A DNA stretch of 64,000 bases from Pelodera strongyloides (Eukaryota; Nematoda; Chromadorea; Rhabditida; Rhabditidae). The notes beneath the pieces are model-generated. The model did not search any database, was not told the DNA's origin, and was given only the letters and a program-made list of their open reading frames with translations. Made by a program: the position numbers and the translations under genes. Each line of letters starts with the position of its first letter. Position 1 is the stretch's first letter. Location: the NCBI GenBank assembly GCA_036852015.1, contig JAANDG010000005.1, forward strand, positions 1-64,000. Direction: 5' to 3'. Of this stretch, positions 33,505 through 45,456 are shown in pieces.

Positions 33505-36046
33505 TTAACAGAACAAGCACAATAAAACCGCGTGTCGTATAATTTAATGATGATAATTCTGGCCACAGTGTTTCATTCAATATAGATCATTTCAACATAT
33601 TATTACAGCACGAACTAATTTAAAATTATAATCAAGAAAATTTGCATATTACTTCTGGGGCATCATAACTTCGGTCATTGTATTAGTGGGTTGGAGACCG
33701 TCTGAGATCGGCGAGTCTAGGGGTGAGAGGGAGGGGAAGTAGACAGATGGCGGAGCCAGGGAGAGGTGAAACTCCTCCCCAAAACCTAAAACCGCTGGGA
33801 AAACATAAAAGCCTGAGGGATGACACTTAGAGAGGGAGAAAAGTTCAAAGTACAGAAAAACGAGGGATAGGGAGAGAGAGAGAGAATCGGAAAAAAATTC
33901 CGCAAACAAAGCTACTAACTATAGAATATAGATACTGATCAGTATGCATGTTACGAAAGTTTACTTCATTTTCCTCGATATAATAAAATCTCCGGAACCT
34001 CTAAGCATTTGCTGTGTGGAATCGAGAAGTGCGATGTCCCTGGAACAGTCAAGGTCCAGCATAGTTTCAACCAAGTGATATACATAGTAAGGAAACTTTG
34101 TGCATGTGAAATGCTATGTGAGAGTATTACCCGGAAAAAATGTACCAAAGACGAGTCTTCGCCATTATTAACAGCAAATATATAATAATCTCTAAATAAT
34201 CCTCCAAATAATAAATAAATAAATAATTGGTCGATACACGTGTGTTCTATAATTCTAATTAATGTTATTCACAGTATAAATTGAGCTAAATCGATATTCA
34301 GGTAGTATTGTAATAGATATCAGTGGTGTCATCATCTAACCGATATGCCTTGAGGTGTTAATTGCTCGGTCTGGTATGCCCGGTATGCCCCCGGGGACCT
34401 GTGTGGTTAGGGCCCTCTTGTTTGGGAGGGAGAGGTCCGAGTTATGTCTCTGGTAGTCCTAGAGAATGGTAAAATTTGTCCATTTTGGTTCGCGTCCCTG
34501 CCGCCCCTCCATTCTTGTTTGATGCATTTCCGGCATTTTGGCACATAGTGGCCCTCCACCCCACTTTGCTTTCACCCCAATGTGCCATCCGCTTTAAGGA
34601 AGTTGGTCGGAATTCCCGGGCGGGAGGCGCAGCACTGGGACACAAAATTCCTCACTTTCCTGTAATATCACTACAACATTCAAATGGGGACACACCGGAA
34701 GGCGCGTCACACGCGTGTAACCCTACGGACATCTTCTGGTACATTGTACATGTCAGGGTACCCCGATTCCGAGGTGTGAAGGTAGTAAATGGTAGCCCGA
34801 GTGTGGCAATCGTTATTAGTCCCATGTGAACTCGAGTGATTCCGACACGGTTACCTCAAGTCCTTGATGAGAAAGAACTCGTCCCCAACTAGAAGTGTAA
34901 TGTCTACGAATTTACCGCCTACAGCGGTTTTCGAACGTATTCTTATGCACTTAAACATGAACATAGAATTAGACAAAAATCGAGCCAACTTGACAAATTA
35001 GCAATACTTGTCATACTCGTAAGAACTCAGTTGCGATGCGTTTCAACCCGGCCGTATCACGCTTTAAATTTAAATCTTTCTTGAAGCTCAGGATTTCAGT
35101 GATATGGTCTTATTCCGACTTTTTTCCTACCTAAGAAGTTTTGCAAAGTTACCGCAGCTTGCTTTTTCATCACTAATGACATTTAGGTTGACAGGTCAAG
35201 GCTCCAAAAACAAACCCCCATTTTTACCTCAACTGACATCAAGAGAACTTATAGATTCCCCTTAAAATCCCTAGAACCCTCATTTACACTAAAATTGGGC
35301 GCCATTTTCTGTGTAGACGAGTTGGTCGAATCGGTCGGACTAACATCGCGACTCCGCGGGCACATTCCGTACAGAATAACAACAAAAAGGGTGAACGTAT
35401 AAGGTTACGATGGGTTTCAAGTATCCCATTTTCTGTGAATATTAAACTACGATTTCTACACGAAATGGCATATAAATGAAAATTACCCGCCTATTCTAGT
35501 GAGATATCCAAAGACCTAAAGTTTACCACATATTTGAAACCCCATCATTACTTTTTTCTTTAGACACCTACATTTTTTTTCAAATCACCCCATAAGTCCT
35601 ATCGCTTTTCTGGGTGCTTTTCTGGGTGGTATCGTGTTCTCTATTTTCCGCAGCTGTGATCCGTTCACAGGGAACACAAATCAACTTGCACTGTGACGAC
35701 GTTATTTATTTCTATCAACATGCGGGGTTAACGGGAGACACATACACATTATAACCTTGACTCTGTTTCTCTGGATTTCTCTCTCTCTCTCCCTCTTAGG
35801 ATTCTCTGTCTTTCTCCTCTCTCTCCCTCTACTTCCTAAGAACCTGGCAGCTACTCTCTCACGGAGTCAAACAATTTTTTAAAACACGGGAGAGAGAGAG
35901 AGAGAAGTACGTACCAGTACATACCTATACGATTTCTAGCTTACATTTGGTCGTTTTTGACGAGGTACGATGCCAAGGGGAAAAAATAGCTACGAAGTGT
36001 GCGTAAAATTAGTAAGCAATCGCTACAGCCACAGTGCCGCGCAACT

Positions 36047-36236
36047 TCAAAAGTGATATGGTACGTGGTTTTGAAGCGCATGCTGGGTGACAACTACTTT
36101 TCCACGATATATGCAATGTTTTGTTTTGTGCAGTTCCGGCACAGAATAGAACACAATTTGACAATACAGTACAACACAGCTGGCCCTGGCCTGTGTAGGT
36201 TTCGTTTCAAGCCCACGTGTCATATCACTTTAAAGA
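36047..36236. mobile_element. MITE, ACGTGG subfamily of the AAAGCG group
   Basis: The ends AAAAGTGATATGGTACGTGG and CCACGTGTCATATCACTTTAA are inverted. Left end continues TTTTGAAGCGCAT. Compare the 43139 copy. Confidence 0.55.
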
Positions 36237-36826
36237 TCACTCAACTCAAGACCATCATTTCACGTTTCCATATAAATTATTGTCCGTTTCGGAACAAAGG
36301 CCGCACAAAAGGGCTCTGGCCCTTGCCTGTAGTTTATATTCATATTTCCACACATTCCACCACATGGTACGGCGCAGCATATTCAAATTTCCGCCCAGCA
36401 TTTCCACACATACAAATATTGCAGCTGTCAGCTGAGAACACAAACGCGCACACATTTTACCATGAGCCGTTTCGGAATTAGTACAAAGAAGTACAAGAAC
36501 AACATGATATAAATTCAAGAATAGCACATGTGTGCCGGGATGTGACCATTTCCGGAAAAAGGCAAAAAAGACCAGGGCATTGTCCAAGAGGTCAGAAATT
36601 TAATGAAGAAAGATAGGATGTGTGAGTAATCCTGTCGACGGTAAATATATGTCCGCTGAGGGACGGGTCGGTCAAACTAGGAAGTTATAATCAAAAGGTG
36701 GGGACCCAAGGGGGGGGGGGGCAAGTCCAAGCAAGGTAAGGTTTTTGCGTTAGGCCCATCTTCGCAGCAAAACTATAACCTGAAATACACTTCACTTTAA
36801 TATTATATTGCATGTGGTTTTCTCCA

Positions 36827-36999
36827 ATACCGGCCGGTTTTTGAAACGCATCGTGGACAACTGAATTTTTACGTATTTATGGAAAGTTTCTCGAATTTAG
36901 CTCGATTTTTATTCTAATTTATGTTCATTTGCATAAGCTAAGTAAGAACACTGGTGTATTTGATGCGCTTCAAAAACCGGTCAGTAGTTCTTCGCTTTA
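36827..36999. mobile_element. MITE, AAAGCG/GTTTTTGAAACGCAT family
   Basis: The left end ACCGGCCGGTTTTTGAAACG leads to CATCGTGGACAACTGAA. The right end GCTTCAAAAACCGGTCAG runs to TTCGCTTTAA. Internally TTCATTTGCATAAGCT is shared with the copy at 60055. Confidence 0.6.
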
Positions 37000-37418
37000 A
37001 TTCCAAGCTTGGTCCAAACCTATGTCCCGAACTACTGGGGCACCAGGGGGCCACACACAGAGTTCGAAAAAGTGCCCTACTATTTTTCAACTGTCGGGTT
37101 CAACTAAACCATGCAACATTCCATTTCCATTTATCATCGCATGCTCAATGTGAAATGTGACATTCTAACAGCTTCTTTGACACACAATCGTTTGTTCAGC
37201 GGAAAATGTCGTTTGCCTTATATTTCTCAGTGTCCCAAGTGAATTCCCCTCGACCGGGCGACTAAATGTCCTACAAATTGTGAAAAATCGACCACTGGGG
37301 AGATGAGGTCCTAGTATTCAATTTGGACAAACACAATGAAACAAAAGTGAAGTGGTGGAGGGATGGGGTCAGTAAAGTGTGACTAACTATACGGCTAGGC
37401 TTCGCTCAGACTTCGTCT

Positions 37419-37580
37419 AAGGTGGTCCAGTGGTCTAGTGTCTTGGACGACGGGTCAGAGGTCCGAGTTCGATCCCCATGTGCTCGGTAGTTCGAATTCG
37501 CAAAGTAAAACGTCTTCGTGGGACATCAGAACTCTATCCTCATAAAAGTGTACTTGTACTGTAGACTAATACAAAAAAAG
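37419..37580 (+). other. tRNA-like / SINE candidate
   Basis: The sequence GGTGGTCCAGTGGTCTAGTG resembles a pol III A box. About 30 bp later GAGTTCGATCC matches a B box (GGTTCGANNCC). The acceptor stem does not pair and about 90 bp of unrelated tail ending in an A-run follow, as in tRNA-derived SINEs. Only one copy is seen, so this remains tentative. Confidence 0.4.
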
Positions 37581-38152
37581 TGCAACAGCTGTCAAATACG
37601 GAATTCGGAATTACTCCTTACTTCTCAAAATTTGACATTTTAATTCAAGCAATAATCCTTCAACTATAAAGTTGATGATGTTTTCTAAGCGCATAGGTCT
37701 TTTACTTTATTTTCCAAAACACGTGAAGCGTACGAACTTGTGAGTTAAAGCTGGAAAAAAAGGGCTTTCACCGTTTCTGAAAGCATCTTCACGCCCTAAC
37801 GATGCAAAATATTTCGTCATAACCACCTAGAACCCGACTCGTCACCAACTATGAACTATCCCTCCTCTGGGACTTCCACTATGACTTCTTCGGACTTTAC
37901 TTTTGCCCGAGCGTAACTTTGACACGCTGGCTGGCCCGTGGGCCACTACGGGGTCATCTATTCAATTTGGCCCGACACCCGGGCCTTTTCAAAGAAACAC
38001 CGACGTTATTTATTGAGGAAGTTTTCGCTCCTTCTTCTCTCATTTGAATAGCGCCAATACAAAAGAGCGAGGTCCGGAAAACACGGCGGAAATGTCACAA
38101 GTTGACTTGACCCATTGGAAGAAGCCGTGATTAATTTATCGTTTTGGAAGGA

Positions 38153-38156
<4 letters not shown>

Positions 38157-38203
<47 letters not shown>

Positions 38204-38212
38204 AGAGAGAAG
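38157..38212 (+). repeat. (GA)n microsatellite
   Basis: Roughly 55 bp of AG dinucleotides with one interruption. Confidence 0.9.
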
Positions 38213-39745
38213 ATATACAACCTACAATTGGTGCATAACATCTAACCACAATCATGATTTCTATTATGGGGGAACTCGATAAGTTGACAATATTTTTTGT
38301 AAGTATAACAAGAAATTGATACGCTCTGTGGATCCTACACTAAAAGGATAAAACATGTAGTGAAAGTAAGTAAGATAAGATGTGAAGCAGTGAATACATA
38401 CCTAAACGAAAGCCAAGAAAGTTAGCAAACCCAATTTAAGGAGGAGCATAACCTTAGGAAAGAGAAACCTATCTCTAACCCTAACCTCTAACGAGCGTTC
38501 TCCCAAGCCGCCCATATATATGTATGCATTCGGCTAATGGTTAAGGTAAACAAGGCGGGCAATGATAAAAGGCGAGGTCGAGTTCATGACCGATAGTGAT
38601 ACAGAAACACAAACAAACACGATGAAGATACAAAGTTTCACCAAAACAGTACTGACAAGAAGGGACAGTTCCGAGAAAATATGCTTACTTAATCCATCAA
38701 AAATTTAAAAATTTCTTTTACGCTTCAAAAGAGTGCAAGGTTTGCTTATGACATGTTCCGCAGAGATCCTGAGCAGTAGGCGACCAGTTCCAGATGACAA
38801 ATTGCTCGCTGTCTTCGGGCTAGGGTTCATTTTAGTTAGATAGTCCGATTCCGACAGTTTGTTGGCATACGAATGCTGGACTATTCAAAAACCGGCCGGT
38901 ATTTCGCTTTAAACCCAGACGTCTACAAAAGTATAGTAGTCTCAAAGTAGCCGCCTCGCGTTCAATTGGTATTCTTGTATGTGCGGTGACGCATCGCGGT
39001 GCGCCGTTTCCTAATCGCCAACTCTGTTCAATACCGCGCGTGCAACTAATTTGAATAAGAAAAACGGACGCGCATATTGAATAGGCGATATTATATAGGA
39101 AATACAAATGTATTCAAGCGCGCAAGGCGCAAATTTTACGAGCGTTTGATTTTATCGACTATGTTTATCCAAAAAGAGTCAAGAAGAAAGATGACAATTT
39201 ACGTTCAGGATAACTATACCAAACAAAGGGAAAGTAAAAGCAATCCGCACTCCAAAAAATTCTCTCCATGAAACTCAAACTCAAAAAACTCCTGGTGCAC
39301 TAGACTAATACTGCTCCAAAATAATTAGTTTCTTTATAACAATAGTATTTCCAGTCACAGTATCATACTAAAAGGAAGAAAAAAAACAGACAAGAAAAAC
39401 AAGCAATAATCGATTAATTGATTCGTAACAAGCGCAAAATTAAAGTGAACTTCTTATAATCTTAAATGAAATAAGTTGAAACACAGTGCACACAGCTGCA
39501 TATGCATATTTGGAGCAGACAGCTCAGAAAAAAAAAAGATGTATTACAAAAAGTTTCCTCATGGTCAGAAACTGTATGTATTTTGGAATTTCCAGAACAA
39601 ATATAAAGGAAGGCACGTGTTAGAGAACTGTTTTATAACAAGAAGCCTAAACCAATGTCAATGTGGTTCTTCATAATAAAATCAGGGAATATAAACCTTT
39701 TTCAAATATTTCGAGCTGATCTTCCTTGCGTGTTCTGTGCTCTCT

Positions 39746-39913
39746 TTAAAGCAGTACAACAGCCGCTTTTTGATACATATGATGGAGTTTTATGCTAACA
39801 ATAAATGAACTCGATTTTTTTATTCTAATCATGCTTCATGCTAATTTGCATAAGATGCGAGAGCATGTAGTTATACAAAATCTGTTTCAAAAACCGGATG
39901 TTATAACGCTCTA
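39746..39913. mobile_element. MITE, AAAGCG/GTTTTTGAAACGCAT family
   Basis: The left end TTAAAGCAGTACAACAGCCG is followed by CTTTTTGATACAT. The right end TTTCAAAAACCGGATG leads to TTATAACGCT. Contains TTTGCATAAG internally. Confidence 0.5.
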
Positions 39914-41295
39914 ACTTTGATAATAAATTTTAAAAGACTAGTGGTGTATTTTTGGTCAACGGCCTAATAAGGCAACCGCATTCCAGACTTTCCCCGCCCT
40001 TAGAAACTGGTCCCCAAAGCGACAATAATTACGTAGCACATAATTGAACTATTCGGCCGGTGATTTATTACCGTATAGCAGAAATTGACTAAAATACACC
40101 TAGGCCTAGGAATTCAAATATATAAACAAGAAAAAATTTAAAAGGCAAACTTACAACAAAACGATGTGATCATAGAACACGCAGGATCATTGAACATAAA
40201 TACGTTTCAACAAAAGTTTACAAATGACGCAGAGAAGGTTGAACACCTTTATCTGTACAGAATTGCGTGGCAAAGTTAGAAAAATGTACGAATGACCTCC
40301 ATACAACAGTAGTAATTTGTTGCATGAACGAAAACAGAAAAATATAAGCACAAAGTATTCATCGTTCAACTAATTATAAGTACAGGTGGCTTGTTAGCGG
40401 CTAGACTGCGCACCTTTCCCTTTATTAATTACCCCTGTATTTCATTATCATTATCCTTTGATAACAAATAAATAAAGAGTTATACATATTGAGACAGGCG
40501 TCTTGAATATTCATGGATCACAGAGATCAACTTATAAGACAGCGCAGTTGGGTATAGTTGTAGAGTTAAAAATCAGTACGAGTACAATGTTCATATCCAT
40601 AAAAAGTTTAGTTTTCATAAACAAAAAATGATGTTCAAACTGAATGCGTAAAATTCATAGGATTGACAACCTAAATGGATTTTTAACAATACAACTCACA
40701 CGTTTTTGTGCCGGACACGGTGGATTTACTTTAAAGCAAAACACTTTCCCCTACATTTTTCTACAAAAAAGTCACGAGTAACCGAATCTCTTGCCATTTG
40801 ATAAAGTTCGAAAAGTACGGAAGGTTCCGCTTAACGATTTAAAATCTGAAATAATGGATGCACCCCACTTATGGCGGGTCGAATAGAGCGTGCGAACTGA
40901 GGAATCGGCTTACAACTTACAAGAGAGGGAGGAACCTTTAACTTAACATTTATCCCGGCGATAACATCCCTTAGATAACTTTAGATTAGAAGTTGAAAAT
41001 GGTGTAAGACGTGAAGATTAACTTATTGTTAGCTTAGCCTCGTCAGCTCGTTGTCACATGCGGTGTCACATGAAGAACAACATCAAAGGTAAGTATAAAC
41101 TTGATTCTCGAGCTTCCACTTGCAGTAGAATATTAAAAAATCTTGTCTTCAAAAGCTATATGTTGATGAGTCTAGCAACAGTTATGCTCACATTTCAACT
41201 CGAAAATGAGGAAGAGCTTATAGTATTAACGAATGTCTAATCTAAACGAAAACAGTTCGGAAAGCGCTCCAATTCAGTGCACCTACTATACACCT

Positions 41296-42659
41296 TTAAA
41301 ACTTGGCAACATCACAAATACGTAGTATATTCTCCTTATGAGGAACATAAACACAGCCAAAGGGTTTTCCTGACGGGTGTCCACAAAATGCTATCTCGAC
41401 ACGAGATCTTGGCATGGACGCGCTCGGCCCGCCATAAACTCCCCACAATACATTAGACATCATCCGAGAGAGAACACCACGACGAGCCGATACAATGAAC
41501 GAACTGCCGCGACGGTGACGCAATCGTGGCAAAATTATTTCCAGATACGCCCAGATAATACGCCCCCAGAGACTAGTTATATGAAGCGAACTATGAATTG
41601 CAGGGTCAAAACGCTCTCCAAGGAGTATAAGTGGACAAGAAAGAAATGTCATTTAGAGTGACATATTGGGGTGATATTGTCACAAAGATGTATATTTAGT
41701 TGGAGTGGAATTCTATGAACTACTCGTCTTATTGTTAGTGAAATGTTGATATAAAATATAATAGGCGAATTTTTCAAAAACCATGTGCCGCACGAGTAAA
41801 ACTCAATATGGCGCACTACTGGCGAGTGGCGTTCATTCCGCACCCAGTCCAGAAAGTGCGACAAATTATTCAGTGTATATCTGTGTAACCACCAGACGAG
41901 GGGAATAAGGACGATCCCTGCTGCTCCTCGCCTGAAGATGTCGAGCAATTTGTCTTCTGGAACTCGTCGTCGATCTATCCTGGTCAGGACCTTTCCGAAA
42001 CGTAATAAGTTACTTTCATCACAGTACTGAACCAGCCTCGAAGTAAGAAGTACACTGGTCACAAGCGCAAAGGGAGTTAGAAGGAGTTACTACAAACGAC
42101 TCGAATATCCTACGACCCTTACTAGTGTTTCCACTTATTAATATGCTATTTCCTTCGCATGTGCAAAAGTTCTCATGTTTTACATAGGCAAGTGAACTTG
42201 AAACTTTGTGCGCCACAATACCATGCTCCATGGTACGAAACCCCGCGCTTTGTTTCGTCAAACTATTGTTAAGCTCCGCCCATATTTATGCAAATTAACT
42301 ACCAAATAATTTCAGACTATAATCTCTTCGCTAGATCTATCCAGTCCGAGAAGCACCCATCCTCAGCTATTATTGTTGGTTGTTGACGTGATTCGTGATG
42401 ACATTTCATTGAGCAGACGGTCATCGAGTCAGTGTTTAGCATGACGAGACGATGCACAGGAACTTCCGATATAGCATGCAACTCTACGAGAGCACAGAGA
42501 TACCATGTGCCAGAGGGCAGTAAATTTGAAGCGCCCATCACGAAAAACTACCAAAGAATGGAGGAGGAGGAGGGATACTATCCAAAACATTGACGAAAAA
42601 CTGTGCGGAGTGTGTAGTTCCGTTTTTTGCAAAGATGAATACCTAGTAAAGCAAGTCAT
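41296..42659 (-). other. Cluster of minus-strand open frames, unassigned
   Basis: Adjacent open segments lie at 42541-42317, 42261-42019, 42062-41649 and 41652-41296. The first reads LPSGTWYLCALVELHAIS onward and the third RIDRRRVPEDKLLDIFRRGA followed by AGIVLIPL. Codon content looks less random than the flanks. The RIDRRR...AGIVLI block vaguely recalls the early part of Nicalin, but continuation does not fit and part of the third frame runs into MITE-like ends (ACATGGTTTTTGAAA). Could be exons of an unrecognised gene or a decayed element. A plus-strand frame overlaps at 41377-41661. Confidence 0.25.
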
Positions 42660-45031
42660 AATACTTAAAACATTTGTAATTTAGTAGTAATCAAAAACAA
42701 AACTTTTCACATGTCACATGTTGTACGACACACAGATAAAATTCAGAGCGACTAGTCTACACCCCTGTCCCTTATTATGTAAATTAAATTTTTTTTTTGG
42801 CATTTTGTGTCTACTAGCTATGTAAAAAATTGTTAGACTCTGAATAATCCTATCAATTTACGTACTGTATGAATATGAACTGTCTATAAAGTTAAACATA
42901 AAAAACTTATATTCCGAATTGCAACATTCTGTCACAATCTTGTGCAGTAAAAACTTCAAATTTCAAAGTTAAAACTTCATTCACGTCAAAATAACAACAC
43001 AAAATAACAATATAAATAATATAAATACGGATAAAACCGAGGATGAGAACATTTCTTCCATCACCCGTCTCCATTCACAAGAAGAAGAGGACTCACCTAA
43101 AAGAAAATATATTAGACATTTAGAAATAAAAACAAAATTTTAAAGCGGTATGACACGTGGTTTATGAACCAGGAGCTCTGTATTCTCATGTTCCATCATG
43201 TGACGGGAATACACAGGCACAGGAGGGCACAAAATTTGCCTATAATACATGGGAATGCAGTTGACTACCATCGTCACAACCCTTGTACCACACCGCTTTA
43301 AATCTTCTTATATTACAATCCAGTGTAATTACCAATACCTGAAACTATATTTTATCTTTCTGAAATATTTCCCTCCCAAAGAAATACTCTCTTAAAAGCA
43401 ATCAGACACACAGAAAACTAAATAAAGGAAAAATATTAATAAACTTATCAATAACAAAGAAAATGAAAATTTCTCAATAACTGAACTAATAATAAGACAA
43501 AAAGAATATCCCTTACCATATAAACTCTTGAATGGAAAGCTTCATGTGGTCAGAATCAATTAAGGTACTAAACATAATTATTATGTAACTTTATTTTTAA
43601 CAAAATATAATTATTTTATGAAATTATGAAGTCTTCTGGATCCGGGGTTTGTGTTCTTGATCCAAAATCCAACTTCGAAGAGAGAGAAGAAAGTAGAAAC
43701 GTCAAAAGTGATAACCTGTTAATATATCATCATTTAAACAATACAACAAAGAAAGATTAAGATATAACAAAACTATACAGAGAATGATTATAAGTTCAAA
43801 CAAAAAATATGATTATCTCAACAACCACTCCATAAACACCATATGTAGTAAATCTCATGTTATTCTATATTCTATGCTAGGTTATTCAAACGACGCTAAT
43901 AATGACCACCCTACAAACTAAGACACTAAAGACTAGAAAAGATGAATCACAACAAATTGTTTTGCACCAAGTTAACTAAATACAACTGAGTTTTTATAGC
44001 AAATAAGTATTAGAAGTACTAAAACACACTTATGCCTTCAAAACACTTGGCTCCACCACCAAAATTACATATTTCCAACAATAGTAACTATTATTACCAA
44101 AAATAATCGAGAACATGCGACGAAAGTTGAAATTAAACTAGCAAGACATTAAAAGGAAGGAAACTTTTTAAATAAAACTACTTCACAAAAGTTATGATTG
44201 TAGATGATTAGAATATATCAGCGTATTTTGAGGATCTCAAAAATATATTCACGTTAACCTTATAAACACTATAGTTAAATTGGCAAAAATGAAGGAGAAA
44301 TGGGCTTCCTCATCAGTAATTTTCAAAAGTTGAACGAGATAATACTATCATGCCATGAATTATAAAATAATGGCCAAGAGACCAAACTTTAAAGTTTAAG
44401 AGTGCTCCGAAAAACGAGTTGTGTAAATCAGCAAAAACCGAGATAGAGATGTAATAAATCGGTAAATTTCCAAGGAACACATCGTCAAACTAAACAGAAT
44501 ACAGGAGTAGGACAGTAGAGTAGGAGTTAAGAGTGATTTGATTTTGATAAAGACCACAGTATGCTACATACAAAATTACATAATGAAGAATGAACCAAAG
44601 CCAAAGCTCAAGCAAGATCAGATCAGTTAAACATATGATGTGATAAATTTGCATATACAAGATGGGTACTAAGTACTAACAACTAACAACAATAGAAAGG
44701 GAAGAAAAAAAAACAAGAAAATGTATCAATCAGAATCAGAAGGTTCGAAGATATCTACTTTATAAAATATAATTGATTTATAATGAAACGCGTGAGAGTG
44801 AGGCACAGGCACAAGGCTTACATAAATTTACAACAGCGCAAACTTATTAGCCAAAACACAGATTATTCTTTTCCGTCAAAGACCGAAAAAATACATTACA
44901 CGTATTCGGATACGGAGAAACGTCAGCTAGAAAAACCGCTAAACCACCAAAAGGAAGGTCGGAAAACGAAGTCAAAGAGAAATTACTATAATGAAGCAAC
45001 TCAATTTTATGCTTTAAAAAATCTAGTCCAG

Positions 45032-45062
<31 letters not shown>

Positions 45063-45456
45063 AACCTTAATAGGAAATTGATAATATTTCAAATTAATAG
45101 GAAAACACATTATCAATAATAATAAATAAATACAGAGTCTAATAAGAAATAGGTATATTCGTAAACAAGAAGCACAAGTCCAGTATACAAATACAGTATA
45201 GATATTAGATAAAATGCCACAGCCACCACGAAACGGAAATAATGATTTTCAAAGGTTGAGTCCAAAGTCCAAATTGAGCCCAAATAGAAAACAGAAAAAA
45301 AAGAATAAATACAACATACCTGATTACGCGACATCAACAAACGGTGAAGATCAAAGGAAAGCAGAGAGTAGAGTAGAGGGTGAGGGAGTATACAGACGAT
45401 TGGAGTTGAAGTTTGAAGCGAATAAATAAAACTGACGACATCGGACACACACACAA
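42660..45456. other. AT-rich spacer downstream of CPSF6-like gene
   Basis: Very AT-rich. Only a MITE (43139-43302) and a (TA)n run near 45033-45057 are seen. The 44783-45070 plus frame (95 codons) ends in the (TA)n tract and has no motif. The 3' UTR of the CPSF6-like gene should lie at the right side, but no polyadenylation signal was assigned. Confidence 0.35.
43139..43302. mobile_element. MITE, ACGTGG subfamily of the AAAGCG group
   Basis: The left end TTTAAAGCGGTATGACACGT and right end GTACCACACCGCTTTAA are inverted repeats around a non-coding core. Confidence 0.55.

Larger units (their letters stand above)
33087..41295. other. Upstream region of the Prickle gene / intergenic, repeats only
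   Basis: Missing N-terminal Prickle exons may lie here, but none was recognised. It contains poly(A), GA tracts, MITEs at 34908-35068, 36047-36236, 36827-36999 and 39746-39913, a half copy at 38876-38912, and a tRNA-like candidate at 37419-37580. Scattered frames of 60-160 codons (for example 35999-36481 plus) overlap MITEs and have no motifs. Confidence 0.35.

Noticed and set aside
34442..34645. Zinc-knuckle-like GHYVPKCRKC in the minus strand, suggesting another retroelement
   Set aside because: The motif spans inconsistent frames and no other gag or pol sequence surrounds it.
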